This document shows positions 45,572 to 54,778 of a stretch of 64,000 nucleotides of DNA, piece by piece. The number at the start of each line of letters is the position of its first letter. The first letter of the stretch is position 1. The DNA is from Corynebacterium auris (lineage in GTDB: Bacteria > Actinomycetota > Actinomycetes > Mycobacteriales > Mycobacteriaceae). The stretch spans positions 1,165,991-1,229,990 of the forward strand of contig NZ_CP047047.1 of NCBI RefSeq assembly GCF_030408575.1, given 5' to 3'. The position numbers and the translations under genes are program-made. The notes below the pieces were generated by a model that saw nothing but the letters and a program-made list of their open reading frames with translations, was not told the origin of the DNA and did no database searches.

Positions 45572-46809
45572 GCGTTCATTGTGCGCGAAGTCGGGTCCAG
45601 CTGCACGCCGAGCAGGCCGCTGACCGTCCGGGCGACGATACCCTCGTGGTCGCCCTCCAGCCCGTCGAGCACCTCGAGGGCGCGGGGAGTGTCGAGGTCA
45701 TCGGCGAGCGCGGCCCGCAGCTTCGCGACGACCCGAAGCGCCTCCCCCTCGTCGACCTGGCGCCCGGCCGCCTCGCGCCAGCGGGAAAGGCGCTCGCGTG
45801 CGTCGTCGACAAGCGCGGGCGAAAACTCGCGGTCAGCGCGGTAGTGCTGGGAGAAGAGCGCGACGCGGATCGCGGAGGGCTCGACGCCGTCCTCGGTGAG
45901 CGAGTGCACGAATACAAGGTTGCCCAGCGACTTCGACATCTTGGTCCCGTCGAGGCCGATCATGCCCGAGTGGACGTAGTGGCCCGCCATTCTCTTCACG
46001 TCGTAGGCTGCCTCGGCGTGCGCTGCGGAGAACTCGTGGTGCGGGAAGGCGAGGTCGGAGCCGCCGCCCTGGATGGCGAAGCTGCGGCCGAGCCGGTTCG
46101 TGGCAATCGCGGAGCACTCGACGTGCCAGCCCGGCCGGCCCGGGCCGAAGGGGGCCTCCCACGCCGGCTCGCCCTCGCGGTGGCCGCGCCACACCAGCGC
46201 GTCCAGCGGGTCGCGCTTGCCCTCGCGCTCGGGGTCCCCGCCGCGCTCGGCGAAGAACTCCTCCATCTGGGCCCGATCCAGGTTCGACTCGTAGCCGAAC
46301 TGCTCGGTCGCCTCGATGGAGGCGTAAACGTCGCCCTTATTGATCTGGTAGGCGGCGCCTCGTTCGAGGAGGATCGAGACCATCTCCACGACCTCGTCGA
46401 CAGCTTCCATCGCGCCGATGTAGTCGCGCGGCGGGATGACGGAGAGGACCTCCATGTCGCTGCGGAACAGGTCGATCTGGGAGGTCCCCAGCTCGCGCCA
46501 GTCCACACCGTCGCGCTCGGCGCGCTCGAACAGCGGGTCGTCCACGTCGGTGATGTTCTGCACGTAGTGGACTCGGTGCCCGTTGGCCAGCAGCTGGCGG
46601 TACACCAGGTCGAAGGTGAGATAGGTCGCCGCGTGGCCGAGGTGCGTCGAGTCGTAGGGAGTGATCCCGCAGACGTACATCCCCACCTCCCCGTTCGCGT
46701 CGGGGGTGACGTCGACGGCTTTGACGCGGCCGTCGGCGGTGTCGTAGAGGCTAAGTTCGACAGGTTCGCCCGGCACCTCGGCAACGGGCGGGATGGGCCA
46801 AGAACGCAT
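45568..46809 (-). CDS. mshC: mycothiol ligase MshC
   Basis: 413 residues. Joins cysteine to GlcN-inositol, the ATP-dependent step in mycothiol synthesis. A class I cysteinyl-tRNA synthetase fold with [18 protein letters not shown] (HIGH-like, zinc-site C47) and the KMSKS block [11 protein letters not shown]; the zinc ligands include WHVECSAIA and [11 protein letters not shown]. Shorter than CysRS because the anticodon-binding domain is missing. The ATG follows TAGGGT by 6 bases, predicting a leaderless message. Confidence 0.95.
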   Translation of the reverse strand: MRSWPIPPVAEVPGEPVELSLYDTADGRVKAVDVTPDANGEVGMYVCGITPYDSTHLGHAATYLTFDLVYRQLLANGHRVHYVQNITDVDDPLFERAERDGVDWRELGTSQIDLFRSDMEVLSVIPPRDYIGAMEAVDEVVEMVSILLERGAAYQINKGDVYASIEATEQFGYESNLDRAQMEEFFAERGGDPEREGKRDPLDALVWRGHREGEPAWEAPFGPGRPGWHVECSAIATNRLGRSFAIQGGGSDLAFPHHEFSAAHAEAAYDVKRMAGHYVHSGMIGLDGTKMSKSLGNLVFVHSLTEDGVEPSAIRVALFSQHYRADREFSPALVDDARERLSRWREAAGRQVDEGEALRVVAKLRAALADDLDTPRALEVLDGLEGDHEGIVARTVSGLLGVQLDPTSRTMNA

Positions 46810-46815
46810 GCCCCT

Positions 46816-46821
46816 ACCCTA
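46816..46821 (-). promoter_or_regulatory. -10 hexamer of mshC (leaderless)
   Basis: TAGGGT on the minus strand, 6 bases before the mshC ATG, in the short gap after uppP. Confidence 0.5.
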
Positions 46822-46829
46822 GCGCTCGG

Positions 46830-47663
46830 CTAGACGGGGCTCATCACGCCCGTCGCAAGCAGGACCATCACGACAAGGCCGAGCGGGATGCGGTAGGCGG
46901 CGAACCAGGCGAAGGAGTGGTGGGAGACGAAGCGCAGCAGCCAGGCGATGGAGGCGTAGCCGAGGACGAAGGCGATGCCGCTGCCCACGAGGAGCTGGGC
47001 CCCCGTGGCGGCCTGGCCGGCCTGCGGGCTGAAGGCGTCGGGAAGCGAAAAGAGCCCGGAGGCGAGCACGGCGGGGATCGCGAGCAGGAAGCTGAAGCGG
47101 GTGGCCACCTCGCGGTCGAGGTTGCGCAGCAGGCCACCCGAAATGGTCCCGCCCGAACGCGAGACGCCCGGGATGAGCGCGAGGCACTGCCACAGGCCCA
47201 TGACGATCGCGTCTTTCATATTCAGATCCTCAAACGAGCGCTGCTTCGTGCCCTTGCGCTCGGCGATGATGAAGACGAAGGAGAAGAGGATGAGCACCGT
47301 CGCGGTGATCCACAGGTTGCGGAAGTTCTCGCGGATCAGATCGCGCAGCAAGAAACCCGCGAGGCCGACGGGGATCGTGCCGACGATCACCATCCACCCC
47401 ATCCGGTAGTCAAAGCCTCGCTCGTGCTTGTTTACCAGCCCACGGAACCAGCCGGTGAGCACGCGCCAAATCTCCTTGGCAAAGTACACGAGCACCGCCA
47501 GCTCCGTGCCCAGCTGGATCACCGCGGTAAAACTCGCCCCGGCGTCCTCGCCCCAGAACAGCTCGGACACAATCCGCAGGTGGCCGGAGGAGGAGACGGG
47601 GAGAAACTCGGTCAGGCCCTGCACCACGGACAGGACGATCACCTGGATCCAGCTCATGCTCAT
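46830..47663 (-). CDS. uppP: undecaprenyl-diphosphate phosphatase UppP
   Basis: 277 residues, about eight transmembrane helices. Recycles the lipid carrier of peptidoglycan and arabinogalactan synthesis by removing a phosphate from undecaprenyl diphosphate. Family blocks: [16 protein letters not shown] (E19, S24-H28) and [21 protein letters not shown] lies 8 bases before the ATG and no typical ribosome-binding site is present, suggesting a leaderless message divergent from the lipoprotein gene. Confidence 0.96.
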   Translation of the reverse strand: MSMSWIQVIVLSVVQGLTEFLPVSSSGHLRIVSELFWGEDAGASFTAVIQLGTELAVLVYFAKEIWRVLTGWFRGLVNKHERGFDYRMGWMVIVGTIPVGLAGFLLRDLIRENFRNLWITATVLILFSFVFIIAERKGTKQRSFEDLNMKDAIVMGLWQCLALIPGVSRSGGTISGGLLRNLDREVATRFSFLLAIPAVLASGLFSLPDAFSPQAGQAATGAQLLVGSGIAFVLGYASIAWLLRFVSHHSFAWFAAYRIPLGLVVMVLLATGVMSPV

Positions 47664-47671
47664 GGGAGGGA

Positions 47672-47698
47672 ACGATACACCGGGGGCGTTGCTACGCT
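47672..47698. promoter_or_regulatory. divergent leaderless promoters of uppP and the lipoprotein gene
   Basis: Minus strand TATCGT (47677 to 47672) precedes the uppP ATG by 8 bases; plus strand TACGCT (47693-47698) precedes the lipoprotein GTG by 8 bases. The whole intergenic space is 43 bases. Confidence 0.5.
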
Positions 47699-47706
47699 AA
47701 TCAACC

Positions 47707-48714
47707 GTGAGTGAGCGAGTGAAGAAAGCGGCGGCGGCGGCGGCACTTGTGGCAACGCTTTCCGCCTGTCAGTCCGAGCCACCCGAGCAGGAGGCGGCCT
47801 CCATGGGCAACGCGACCCCGGCACCCTCGCCCGAAGCACAGGACCCCGCGGGCACGGTGCACCCCTTCGCCGCCATCAGCGAAATCGAGGCCGCGGGCGA
47901 GCTGCTCGCGGTCCGGGCCGGCTCCACCCTCCACGTGGGTACGCTCGACGAGATCATCGCGGGCAGCGCCGCCACGCACTCGCTTGACGACGCCTGCGGT
48001 GACCTCTCCCCCAACAACGCCACCTTCGTTACGGCATGCGGCTCCGCGATCCGGCTGTTTACCGCAGCCGGCGCCGAGGCGGTGTCCGTCGAGGAGCCCG
48101 CCAGGGCCGCAGCCGTCACCACCACGGGCGAGATCCTCGCCGCCTCGGATAACGACAGCTCCGTTCGCGTCATCCGCGACGGGGAGGTGGCCGAGACCTT
48201 CACCGTCGCCCGCGAAACCGACCGGCTCCTCGCCGCGCCGAGCGAGGACGGCACCCCCGACGCGGTGGTGCGCCTCAACAACTTCGACACCACTATCCAG
48301 GACCTCGACTGGCAAGCCGGACGCCAGGGCGGAACCCTGAGGGCGGGCCTGGGCGTTGGGCAGGTTTCCGCGGCTCCCCAGGGAACCGTCCTCGCCGCCG
48401 ACACGACTGGCTCGCAGCTGCTGGTGTACAACACCGACGACGTCATCCGCCTGCAGATGACGGCGCCGGTCGCGGAAAGCCCCTGGGCCGTCGCGTGGGA
48501 CGTGCCGAAAGAGCTTGCGTGGGTGGGATCCACGGCGACCAACACCGCCGAGGGATACTCGCTGGCTACCGGAGTGCCCATCCAGCAGGCGTCCTTTGCC
48601 ACCGTCGCCGACGCGCAGTCCCTCGCCGCACTCCCCGACGGCACCCTCGTCCTCGGCTCCGCCTCGGGCGGGGGCCTCCAAGTAGTCGCACCGACCGAGA
48701 CAGTATCGAGTTAA
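47707..48714 (+). CDS. secreted lipoprotein with beta-propeller-like repeats
   Basis: 335 residues. A short basic start, hydrophobic stretch and lipobox TLSAC (lipidated Cys at residue 21), so it should be anchored to the outer face of the membrane after processing by Lgt, LspA and Lnt. After a Pro/Ala linker the sequence shows repeated beta-blade-like segments (ITTGEILAASDNDSSVRVI-like, then VRLNNFDTTIQDLDW and LLVYNTDDVIRLQ), suggesting a beta-propeller. No enzyme motif. It precedes pyrD by 24 bases and is probably co-transcribed with it. Confidence 0.8.
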   Translation: MSERVKKAAAAAALVATLSACQSEPPEQEAASMGNATPAPSPEAQDPAGTVHPFAAISEIEAAGELLAVRAGSTLHVGTLDEIIAGSAATHSLDDACGDLSPNNATFVTACGSAIRLFTAAGAEAVSVEEPARAAAVTTTGEILAASDNDSSVRVIRDGEVAETFTVARETDRLLAAPSEDGTPDAVVRLNNFDTTIQDLDWQAGRQGGTLRAGLGVGQVSAAPQGTVLAADTTGSQLLVYNTDDVIRLQMTAPVAESPWAVAWDVPKELAWVGSTATNTAEGYSLATGVPIQQASFATVADAQSLAALPDGTLVLGSASGGGLQVVAPTETVSS

Positions 48715-48738
48715 CACAGCCAGAAAGGTGGCCCAGAC

Positions 48739-49824
48739 ATGCGGCCCTACGATCTCGCCCTCAAAGCCATGTTCCTCCTCCCGCCGGAGCGCATCCACGG
48801 CATCGTCGGCGGCGCCTTCCACGTGCTCGGCGGGCTGCGCCCCGTCAACCGCGCCGCGGAGCGGGTGGTTCGCGTGCACGATCCCGTCCTCGAGCAGGAG
48901 CTGTTCGGGGTGCGCTTCCCCGCCCCGCTCGGCCTCGCGGCCGGCTTGGACAAAAACGGCACCGCGATCGATGCCTGGGGCGCCGCCGGCTTCGGCTACG
49001 CGGAGGTTGGCACCGTCACGCCGCGGCCCCAGCCGGGCAACCCCGCGCCGCGGCTGTTCCGGCTGCCCGCCGACAAGGCGATCCTCAACCGCATGGGCTT
49101 CAACAACAAGGGCGCGCTCACCGTCGCCGCGAACCTGCGTGGGCGCCGCTCGGGCGACGTCGTCGGAATAAACATCGGCAAGAACAAGACCGCCGAGGAC
49201 GCCGTAGCGGATTACCGCGCGGGCGCCACGCTACTCGGCCCGCTGGCGGACTACGTGGTGGTCAACGTCTCCTCCCCCAACACCCCCGGGCTGCGCGACC
49301 TCCAGGCTGTCGAGGAACTGCGCCCCATCCTCGAGGTCGTGACCGACAGCACCGAAACACCCGTACTGGTGAAAATTGCCCCGGACTTGAGCGACGGGGA
49401 CATCGACGCGGTGGCAGATCTCGCAGCCGAGCTCGGCCTGGCGGGCGTCGTGGCCACGAACACGACGATCTCCCGCGAAGGCCTCGCCACCGACGCTGCC
49501 GAGGTGGAGAAGATGGGCGCGGGCGGCATCTCCGGCGCCCCGCTCGCCGCGCGCTCCCTTGAGGTGCTGCGCCGACTGAACGAACGCGTCGGGGACACTC
49601 TCGTGCTCGTCAGCGTCGGCGGGATTTTCACACCGGGGCAGGCGTGGGAGCGCATTGCGGCGGGCGCGAGCCTGCTCCAGGGCTACACCCCCTTCATCTA
49701 CGGGGGCCCCGGCTGGATCCGCCGCATCCACCGCGGGCTCGCGGCGCAGGTGCGGGCGCACGGACTGGCGTCGATAAGCGATGCCGTCGGCAGCGGCCTC
49801 AGCTGGCGCTACGACGCAGAATAA
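48739..49824 (+). CDS. pyrD: dihydroorotate dehydrogenase (quinone), class 2
   Basis: 361 residues. Oxidises dihydroorotate to orotate in pyrimidine synthesis, passing electrons to quinone. N-terminal amphipathic helices ([19 protein letters not shown]) mark membrane-bound class 2. FMN barrel blocks: [61 protein letters not shown] (catalytic serine) and [25 protein letters not shown] lies before the ATG. The last 26 bases overlap a convergent small gene. Confidence 0.96.
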   Translation: MRPYDLALKAMFLLPPERIHGIVGGAFHVLGGLRPVNRAAERVVRVHDPVLEQELFGVRFPAPLGLAAGLDKNGTAIDAWGAAGFGYAEVGTVTPRPQPGNPAPRLFRLPADKAILNRMGFNNKGALTVAANLRGRRSGDVVGINIGKNKTAEDAVADYRAGATLLGPLADYVVVNVSSPNTPGLRDLQAVEELRPILEVVTDSTETPVLVKIAPDLSDGDIDAVADLAAELGLAGVVATNTTISREGLATDAAEVEKMGAGGISGAPLAARSLEVLRRLNERVGDTLVLVSVGGIFTPGQAWERIAAGASLLQGYTPFIYGGPGWIRRIHRGLAAQVRAHGLASISDAVGSGLSWRYDAE

Positions 49825-50146
49825 GCGCGCAGGCGGCGGCCGCCGCGGCCCATAAAACCAGCCAAAACGTCTCGGTGGTAAAGAGCGGCCACCCCGGCAG
49901 GGCGACTCCTGTGATGACGAGCAGCACCGCGCACGCGAGGGCGACGACCTGGCCGCGGGAGCGCTCCTGGCCGCGCACGAAGGTAGCGTTCGCGCCGAAA
50001 AGCGCCGCCGCCGCGACGATGCTGAGCACCTGTGGCGTGACGGTGAAGGCCGACTCGCCGCGGAAAAACCACACCGCGGCGTAGATCACGAAAACGAGGG
50101 CGATGGCGAGAAACGCACCGCCCACGCGGAGTTGAACCGGAATCAT
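49799..50146 (-). CDS. small four-helix membrane protein of unknown function
   Basis: 115 residues with four predicted transmembrane helices ([72 protein letters not shown]) and a short basic tail. No known motif. It overlaps the 3' end of pyrD on the other strand by 26 bases. The start is the ATG at 50146, because TAACCT, which begins with the stop codon of the PEBP gene, lies 7 bases before it. Confidence 0.65.
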   Translation of the reverse strand: MIPVQLRVGGAFLAIALVFVIYAAVWFFRGESAFTVTPQVLSIVAAAALFGANATFVRGQERSRGQVVALACAVLLVITGVALPGWPLFTTETFWLVLWAAAAAACALILRRSAS

Positions 50147-50153
50147 TCCCCAG

Positions 50154-50159
50154 AGGTTA
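50154..50159 (-). promoter_or_regulatory. -10 hexamer starting at the PEBP stop codon
   Basis: TAACCT on the minus strand; TAA is the stop of the PEBP-family gene. It lies 7 bases before the ATG at 50146. Confidence 0.4.
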
Positions 50160-50696
50160 CTTCTCCTCGTACCAGCCCCAGACATGCGCCCGGCCCAGCG
50201 AGTGGAAGTAGAGGTTGAACGCCAGCACCGTCGGAGTGGCGTCCTCGGGCACCTCCAGCGTGTCCACGTCGACGGCGTGGACCGCAAAAATGTAGCGGTG
50301 CGGGGCGTGTCCGGCCGGCGGGTTGGCGCCGTAGTAGGCGCGCTGGCCCGAGTCGCCGACCAGCGTGGTGACACCGAGCCCTAGGTCGGGGGTGCTCCCC
50401 GCGCCCTGCTTCAGCTCCGAGGTGTCGGCCGGGATGTTGAAGGCCGCCCAGTGCCAGAACCCCGCCCCCGTCGGCGCGTCCGGGTCGTAGCAGGTCACGG
50501 CCAGGGATTTCGTGCCTTCGGGGAGGTCTTCCCACGACAGCTGCGGGGAGACCGCGTTGTCGCCGGCGAACTTCGCGTCCAGCTGCTCCCCCGCCTTCAC
50601 GTCGGCGGAACTGAGGGGGAAGCTCGGCACCTGCGCAAGCGAGGGCAGCGGGTCGTGGCCGGGGAATACATCAGAGTTGTAATCGTAGGTGGTCAT
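50157..50696 (-). CDS. YbhB/YbcL (PEBP)-family protein
   Basis: 179 residues, phosphatidylethanolamine-binding-protein fold. Blocks: SPQLSWEDLPEGTKSLAVTCYDPDAPTG in parts (DPDAP anion site), FWHWAAFNIPADTSEL, YYGANPPAGHAPHRYIFAVHAVD (GxRYxP-like site). No signal peptide, so probably cytoplasmic. Role in bacteria unclear; homologues are linked to Raf-kinase inhibitor-like protein only by fold. AAAGGAAG precedes the ATG. Confidence 0.9.
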   Translation of the reverse strand: MTTYDYNSDVFPGHDPLPSLAQVPSFPLSSADVKAGEQLDAKFAGDNAVSPQLSWEDLPEGTKSLAVTCYDPDAPTGAGFWHWAAFNIPADTSELKQGAGSTPDLGLGVTTLVGDSGQRAYYGANPPAGHAPHRYIFAVHAVDVDTLEVPEDATPTVLAFNLYFHSLGRAHVWGWYEEK

Positions 50697-50804
50697 AGCT
50701 TCCTTTGTACCGGAACAGGCCCGCTTCCCGGGCGGGTCTGGCGAATTACCTTGCTGTCATACGGCGTCGCCACGGGGCGTGTAAAGCGCCCTTGAACTGG
50801 CGAT

Positions 50805-50834
50805 TTGTTAAGTAAGCGACGACGGCCCTATAGT
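50805..50834 (+). promoter_or_regulatory. promoter of tRNA-Leu
   Basis: TTGTTA (50805-50810), 18-base spacer, TATAGT (50829-50834). The start would be about 30 bases before the tRNA. Confidence 0.6.
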
Positions 50835-50873
50835 ATTGCAAGTGCCCAGCCGAGAGGCTGAAAACACTACCCG

Positions 50874-50959
50874 GCCCGGGTGGCGGAATGGCAGACGCGC
50901 TAGCTTGAGGTGCTAGTGTCCTATTAACGGACGTGGGGGTTCAAGTCCCCCCTCGGGCA
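50874..50959 (+). tRNA. tRNA-Leu (anticodon GAG)
   Basis: 86 nt. The acceptor GCCCGGG pairs with CTCGGGC (one G-T), the D-arm holds TGGCGGAATGGCAGACGCG, the anticodon stem CTAGC/GCTAG frames the loop TTGAGGT with anticodon GAG, and a long class II variable arm (TGTCCTATTAACGGACG) and T-arm GGGGGTTCAAGTCCCCC follow. The discriminator is A and CCA is not encoded. It reads CUC and CUU. Confidence 0.97.
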
Positions 50960-50972
50960 CATACGACCCTTT

Positions 50973-51008
50973 CGGCCCACCGTGATCACACGGTGGGCCG
51001 ATTTTTTT
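50973..51008 (+). terminator. intrinsic terminator of tRNA-Leu
   Basis: CGGCCCACCGTG (50973-50984) pairs perfectly with CACGGTGGGCCG (50989-51000) around ATCA, followed by ATTTTTTTCT. Confidence 0.92.
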
Positions 51009-51085
51009 CTCCGGGCCCGGGAACTCACCTCTGGTGCAACGCAGTACGGTAACTGGGTCCCCTTTCCCTCATCCTAGGACTGGCA

Positions 51086-51763
51086 GTGCCCCGGCTTCCC
51101 TTTTCGCGACTGGCCGCGCTCGCGTGCGCGGTGACGGTATTCGTTTCCGCGTGGTGGTTCCTCGAGGTGCCTCCCCTGGCCGTCCTGCGGGAGTGGTCCG
51201 AGCAGACCGGGCCGTGGTTCCCGCTGCTTTTCTGGCTTTTCTATGTGCTTGTAACGCAGGTTCCCATCCCGCGCACGATTATGACGCTCTCAGCGGGCAT
51301 CCTCTTCGGCAGCTTCTGGGGCGTAGTCCTCGCGATCACGGCGACGACGGTGGCGGCCGTGCTCTCCCTGGCCGTGGTACGTGGGCTGCTACGCGACTGG
51401 ATCGCCCCGCGCCTGACTCACCCGGCTGTCGAGATCATTAACCAGCGCCTCGAGCAGAGGGGCTGGCTGGCCGTCGCTAGCCTGCGCATGATTGCGCTCG
51501 TGCCCTTCTCGGTCATGAATTACACCGCGGCCCTGACCCGGGTACGCGTGGCCCCCTTCGCCGCGGCCACGTTCGTCGGCTCGCTGCCCGGCACGATCGG
51601 CGTCGTGCTCTTCGGCGATACCCTCACGGGCCGCGCCAACCCGGCGATTATCGCGCTCACCGTCATCCTTGCGATCCTCGGCTTCGCGGGCTTGCTCCTC
51701 GACGCCCGCCTTCCGACCCGCCCCGAGCGAGACCCCGCGTGGCAGGTCAAGGCGCAGGGGTAG
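51086..51763 (+). CDS. TVP38/TMEM64 (VTT/DedA-like) membrane protein
   Basis: 225 residues with five to six hydrophobic segments and the VTT-domain pattern: PIPRTIMTLSAGILFGSFWGVVL (first re-entrant-like GxxFG block) and ALVPFSVMNYTAALTRVRVAPFAAATFVGSLPG in parts (second block). DedA/VTT proteins include lipid carrier flippases and scramblases; the substrate here is not known. The start is a GTG at 51086 with no clear ribosome-binding site, and a TAGGAC stretch just upstream hints at a leaderless message. Confidence 0.85.
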   Translation: MPRLPFSRLAALACAVTVFVSAWWFLEVPPLAVLREWSEQTGPWFPLLFWLFYVLVTQVPIPRTIMTLSAGILFGSFWGVVLAITATTVAAVLSLAVVRGLLRDWIAPRLTHPAVEIINQRLEQRGWLAVASLRMIALVPFSVMNYTAALTRVRVAPFAAATFVGSLPGTIGVVLFGDTLTGRANPAIIALTVILAILGFAGLLLDARLPTRPERDPAWQVKAQG

Positions 51764-51769
51764 ACCGCC

Positions 51770-51775
51770 TACAAT
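51770..51775 (+). promoter_or_regulatory. -10 hexamer of the HTH gene (leaderless)
   Basis: TACAAT, 8 bases before the ATG at 51784. Confidence 0.5.
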
Positions 51776-51783
51776 AAGGCTCC

Positions 51784-52335
51784 ATGATTGCCGTACACGC
51801 GCGCTACCGGGGCCGGGAGAAGCGCCGGGCAGACCTGGTCCGCCGCTCCGCCGAGGCGTTGGCACACCTGCCGGGAGTGGGCACGTTCGAATCGGCCGGT
51901 GTCGAGGACATCCGCGCCCACGTGGACTCCCCCGAGGCCGCGCTCAACCTCATCATGGCTTTGCTTTCCGACGTCAACTGGGCCGTCGGCCTCGGCATCA
52001 CGCGCGAGGGAAGCGCCCTCCACGCGGCGACTGCCGCCGCCGGCACCAAGCCCGCGTCCGTGGGAGTTCAGGTGCAGGCGCCGGATGCGGGCACGGCCGC
52101 CGAGGACATCGCGGCGGCGCTCGCGCTGCTCGGGCACGTCCTGCACAAGCGCACCCTCGAGGGGCGCGAGGCCACCGCCTTGCTGCGCGGCGGATACAAC
52201 CAGAACGAGGCGGCCGCCGAGCTGGGGATTTCGAAGCAGGCGATGAGCCAACGCCTCCAGGCGGCCGGCTGGCGCGCGGAGCAGTCCGGCTGGAAGCTGG
52301 TGCTCAACTTGATTACTCGGGCTGCTGCTGGTTAA
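51784..52335 (+). CDS. HTH-domain protein of unknown function
   Basis: 183 residues. The N-terminal 130 residues are alpha/beta without a recognised fold (LLSDVNWAVGLGITREGSALHAATAA). The C-terminus has a helix-turn-helix, GYNQNEAAAELGISKQAMSQRLQAAGW, as in small sigma-70 region 4 or MarR/SatD-like regulators. Possibly a DNA-binding regulator of the adjacent SPFH-NfeD genes or itself; no target seen. It overlaps the 3' end of the SPFH gene by 23 bases on opposite strands. Confidence 0.65.
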   Translation: MIAVHARYRGREKRRADLVRRSAEALAHLPGVGTFESAGVEDIRAHVDSPEAALNLIMALLSDVNWAVGLGITREGSALHAATAAAGTKPASVGVQVQAPDAGTAAEDIAAALALLGHVLHKRTLEGREATALLRGGYNQNEAAAELGISKQAMSQRLQAAGWRAEQSGWKLVLNLITRAAAG

Positions 52336-53470
52336 TCTCCAGCGCCCGCGACGCGGTCGGCGACTGCGTGGGGTCGGGGTCGTCGACGTGTTTGTTCGCC
52401 ACCGCGCGCGCCTCGGCAAGCGCCTTGGCCAGCTCTGGGTCGGTGGAAGTGTCGAACCACTTGTCCGTGTTCTCCTGCCCCGCCATGTCGCGCGTCTCCT
52501 CGTCAACGGAAACAGGCTCGTAGCGGAAGACGCCGTCGTCGTCCTTGTTGGCAAAGGCCTTGGCAAACTGCTCGAGGGAGTCGCCGAAGGCGGACGGGAT
52601 CATCCACAGCGTCGCGGCCTCGTTGTCGGCGATCTGCGGCAGCTTGTCCAGGTACTGATAGGCAAGGACCTCGGGGGTGACCCCGGAGGACTTGATCGAG
52701 GCGTTGACCTTCTGGATCGCGCGGGCCTCACCCTGGGCCACCAGGTACTTGGCGGCGCGCTCGCCCTCGGCGCGCAGGATCGTCGCCTGGCGCTCGGCCT
52801 CGGCGGCGAGGATGGAGGCGTGCTTTTCGCCCTCGGCGGAGAGGATGCGCGCCTGCTTCTCGCCCTCGGCGGTCTTGATGTCGGACTCGCGCTTGCCCTC
52901 GGCGGTGAGAATCATGGCGCGTTTTTCGCGGTCCGCCTTCATCTGCATCTCCATGGACTGCTGGATGGAGGGCGGCGGGTCGATGGCCTTGAGCTCCACT
53001 CGGCTGATACGCAGGCCCCACTTGCCGGTCGCCGCGTCCAGCTCCCCGCGCAGGCGCCGGTTGATGGTCTCGCGGGAGGTCAGGGTTTCTTCTAGGGTCA
53101 TGCCACCGACGACGTCGCGAAGCGTAGCCACCGAGATCTGCTCCACGCCGACGAGGTAGTTATCCACCCCGTAAATCGCCTTGGCTGGGTCGTTGATCTG
53201 GAACGTGACCACGATGTCGATAGCCACCGTCAGGTTGTCTTGGGTGATCACCGCCTGCGGCGGGAAGGACACGACGCGCTCGCGGGTATCCACACGCGCG
53301 CGGACGCGGTCAATGAAAGGGGCCAGAAGGGTCAGGCCACCGGAGACGGTGCGAGTGTAGCGGCCGAGGCGTTCGATCACGGCCGCCTCACCCTGGGGGA
53401 TCATCTTAATCGAGGCAAACAGTACCGCCACCACCAGCGCGATGATGACGAGGGCGAGAAATACACCCAT
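52313..53470 (-). CDS. SPFH/stomatin-family membrane protein
   Basis: 385 residues: N-terminal transmembrane helix (about 3-22), SPFH/band 7 domain (22-180; VIERLGRYTRTVSGGLTLLAPF), a six-fold 11-residue repeat forming a long helix (187-252; units like ILSAEGEKHAS), and a C-terminal segment that is acidic. Such proteins assemble into large membrane rings that partition lipids and host membrane proteases. The ATG overlaps the stop of the NfeD gene by one base, the classic SPFH-NfeD pair. Confidence 0.93.
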   Translation of the reverse strand: MGVFLALVIIALVVAVLFASIKMIPQGEAAVIERLGRYTRTVSGGLTLLAPFIDRVRARVDTRERVVSFPPQAVITQDNLTVAIDIVVTFQINDPAKAIYGVDNYLVGVEQISVATLRDVVGGMTLEETLTSRETINRRLRGELDAATGKWGLRISRVELKAIDPPPSIQQSMEMQMKADREKRAMILTAEGKRESDIKTAEGEKQARILSAEGEKHASILAAEAERQATILRAEGERAAKYLVAQGEARAIQKVNASIKSSGVTPEVLAYQYLDKLPQIADNEAATLWMIPSAFGDSLEQFAKAFANKDDDGVFRYEPVSVDEETRDMAGQENTDKWFDTSTDPELAKALAEARAVANKHVDDPDPTQSPTASRALEINQQQPE

Positions 53471-53898
53471 CAGCTGTCCTTCCAGACGACCGCAACGGGG
53501 CCGTCAATGTCCGATACGGTTACGTGTTCCCCGGTGGCGATGTTCACCGCCGGGTCAAGCGCGCGCGCCGACCAGATCGTGCCGTCGAGCCGGATCTGGC
53601 CGCCGTCGGGCGTGATGTCCTCAATGACCTCCGCGCGGGCGCCGACGAGGGCGCTCGGTGAGCCGTTGTAAAGCCCCGGTGTGAGGAATCGCTTGTGCAG
53701 GTAAGGCCGGAGAAAGACCCAGAACGCCGCGGAAGAAACCGCGAAGACCGCGACCTCGGCCCACAGGGGAAGCCCGAAAAGCGCGGCCCCGGAGGTGGTG
53801 AGCGCACCGGCGGCAAGCATGAGAAAGGTGAACTCGCCGACGGCCAGTTCGAGGCCCGCCAGGATCACCGCTGCGATAAACCAAATCAGTGCGCCCAC
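53470..53898 (-). CDS. NfeD-family membrane protein
   Basis: 142 residues: about three transmembrane helices in residues 1-70 and an OB-fold C-terminal domain (GARAEVIEDITPDGGQIRLDGTIWSARA in parts). NfeD partners SPFH proteins in membrane microdomains. GTG start; the -10 TAGGCT begins with the stop codon of the DUF3097 gene, 7 bases before it. Confidence 0.9.
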   Translation of the reverse strand: MGALIWFIAAVILAGLELAVGEFTFLMLAAGALTTSGAALFGLPLWAEVAVFAVSSAAFWVFLRPYLHKRFLTPGLYNGSPSALVGARAEVIEDITPDGGQIRLDGTIWSARALDPAVNIATGEHVTVSDIDGPVAVVWKDS

Positions 53899-53905
53899 GG
53901 CCGCT

Positions 53906-53911
53906 AGCCTA
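53906..53911 (-). promoter_or_regulatory. -10 hexamer of nfeD-SPFH starting at the DUF3097 stop codon
   Basis: TAGGCT on the minus strand; TAG is the stop of the DUF3097 gene. It lies 7 bases before the NfeD GTG. Confidence 0.5.
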
Positions 53912-54745
53912 CATGTCCTCCTTGCGCAACTGCGGGTTTGTCACGAAATCGATGAGCCGCTCGACGGCCCCGATGAGCGTGTAGTCGAGGTCGCGGAACG
54001 TTGCCACGGAGCCGTAGACGCGGCGCCACCCCTCCTGCGGATCCGACCACCCGAGCCGGCGGCACACCCCTTCCTTCCAATCCTCGCCGTAGGGCACCTC
54101 GGGCCACGCCGGAATGCGCACACTCGACGGTTTCACTGCGGCCCAGATGTCGATGTAGGGGTGGCCGGTGACGAGGACGTGCGGGCCCACGTCCTCGACG
54201 AGGCGCGATTCTTTGGTGCCCTCGATGAGGTGGTCCGCCAACACCCCGATGCGCCTGCCCGGCCCGGGCCCGAACTCCGCGAGCTTGTCCGCGAGGTTGT
54301 CCAGCCCCTCCAGGTACTCCACCACGACGCCCTCGACGCGCAGGTCGTGGCCCCACACCTTCTCCACGATCGCAGCGTCGTGGACGCCCTCGACCCAGAT
54401 CCGGCTCGGCATGGCCACCTTCGCACGGGCGCCCTCCACGCGCCGCGAGCCCGAGTTCGACGTGCGGCTCGCGGGGGGTCGGGGCGCGACGGGGCGCGCG
54501 AGCGTGACCCGCCTGCCCTCGACGAGGAATCCGCCGGGCAGCAGCTTGAACAGCCGCTGGGCGCCGCGTCTGTCTTCGAGGCGGACGAAGTCGCCGTCGT
54601 AAGTGCGCTCGGTGCCGACGACGGCGCCGACGAACTCGTCGCCGTAGACCTCCGCGACGAGCCCCGCCTCGGCCGGTACCTGGGGGTAGGACGGTGTCCT
54701 CCGGCGCGCGTGGCCGGCAAAGATGTCTCCTGCGTAACGGTCCAT
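53909..54745 (-). CDS. DUF3097-family protein
   Basis: 278 residues, soluble, conserved in actinobacteria. The middle block WVEGVHDAAIVEKVWGHDLRVEGVVVEYLEGLDNL (in parts) with VLADHLIEGTKE and VLVTGHPYIDIWAAVKP resembles a TOPRIM-like core, which would fit a nucleic-acid role, but this is an inference. The end of the protein is rich in aromatic residues. ATG preceded by TAAGAT 9 bases upstream. Function unknown. Confidence 0.8.
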   Translation of the reverse strand: MDRYAGDIFAGHARRRTPSYPQVPAEAGLVAEVYGDEFVGAVVGTERTYDGDFVRLEDRRGAQRLFKLLPGGFLVEGRRVTLARPVAPRPPASRTSNSGSRRVEGARAKVAMPSRIWVEGVHDAAIVEKVWGHDLRVEGVVVEYLEGLDNLADKLAEFGPGPGRRIGVLADHLIEGTKESRLVEDVGPHVLVTGHPYIDIWAAVKPSSVRIPAWPEVPYGEDWKEGVCRRLGWSDPQEGWRRVYGSVATFRDLDYTLIGAVERLIDFVTNPQLRKEDM

Positions 54746-54754
54746 AGATGGCCG

Positions 54755-54771
54755 ATCTTATCCGCTAATCT
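54755..54771. promoter_or_regulatory. divergent leaderless promoters (DUF3097 / hypothetical)
   Basis: Minus strand TAAGAT (54760 to 54755) precedes the DUF3097 ATG by 9 bases; plus strand TAATCT (54766-54771) precedes the ATG at 54779 by 7 bases. Confidence 0.5.
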
Positions 54772-54778
54772 GGCCGGG

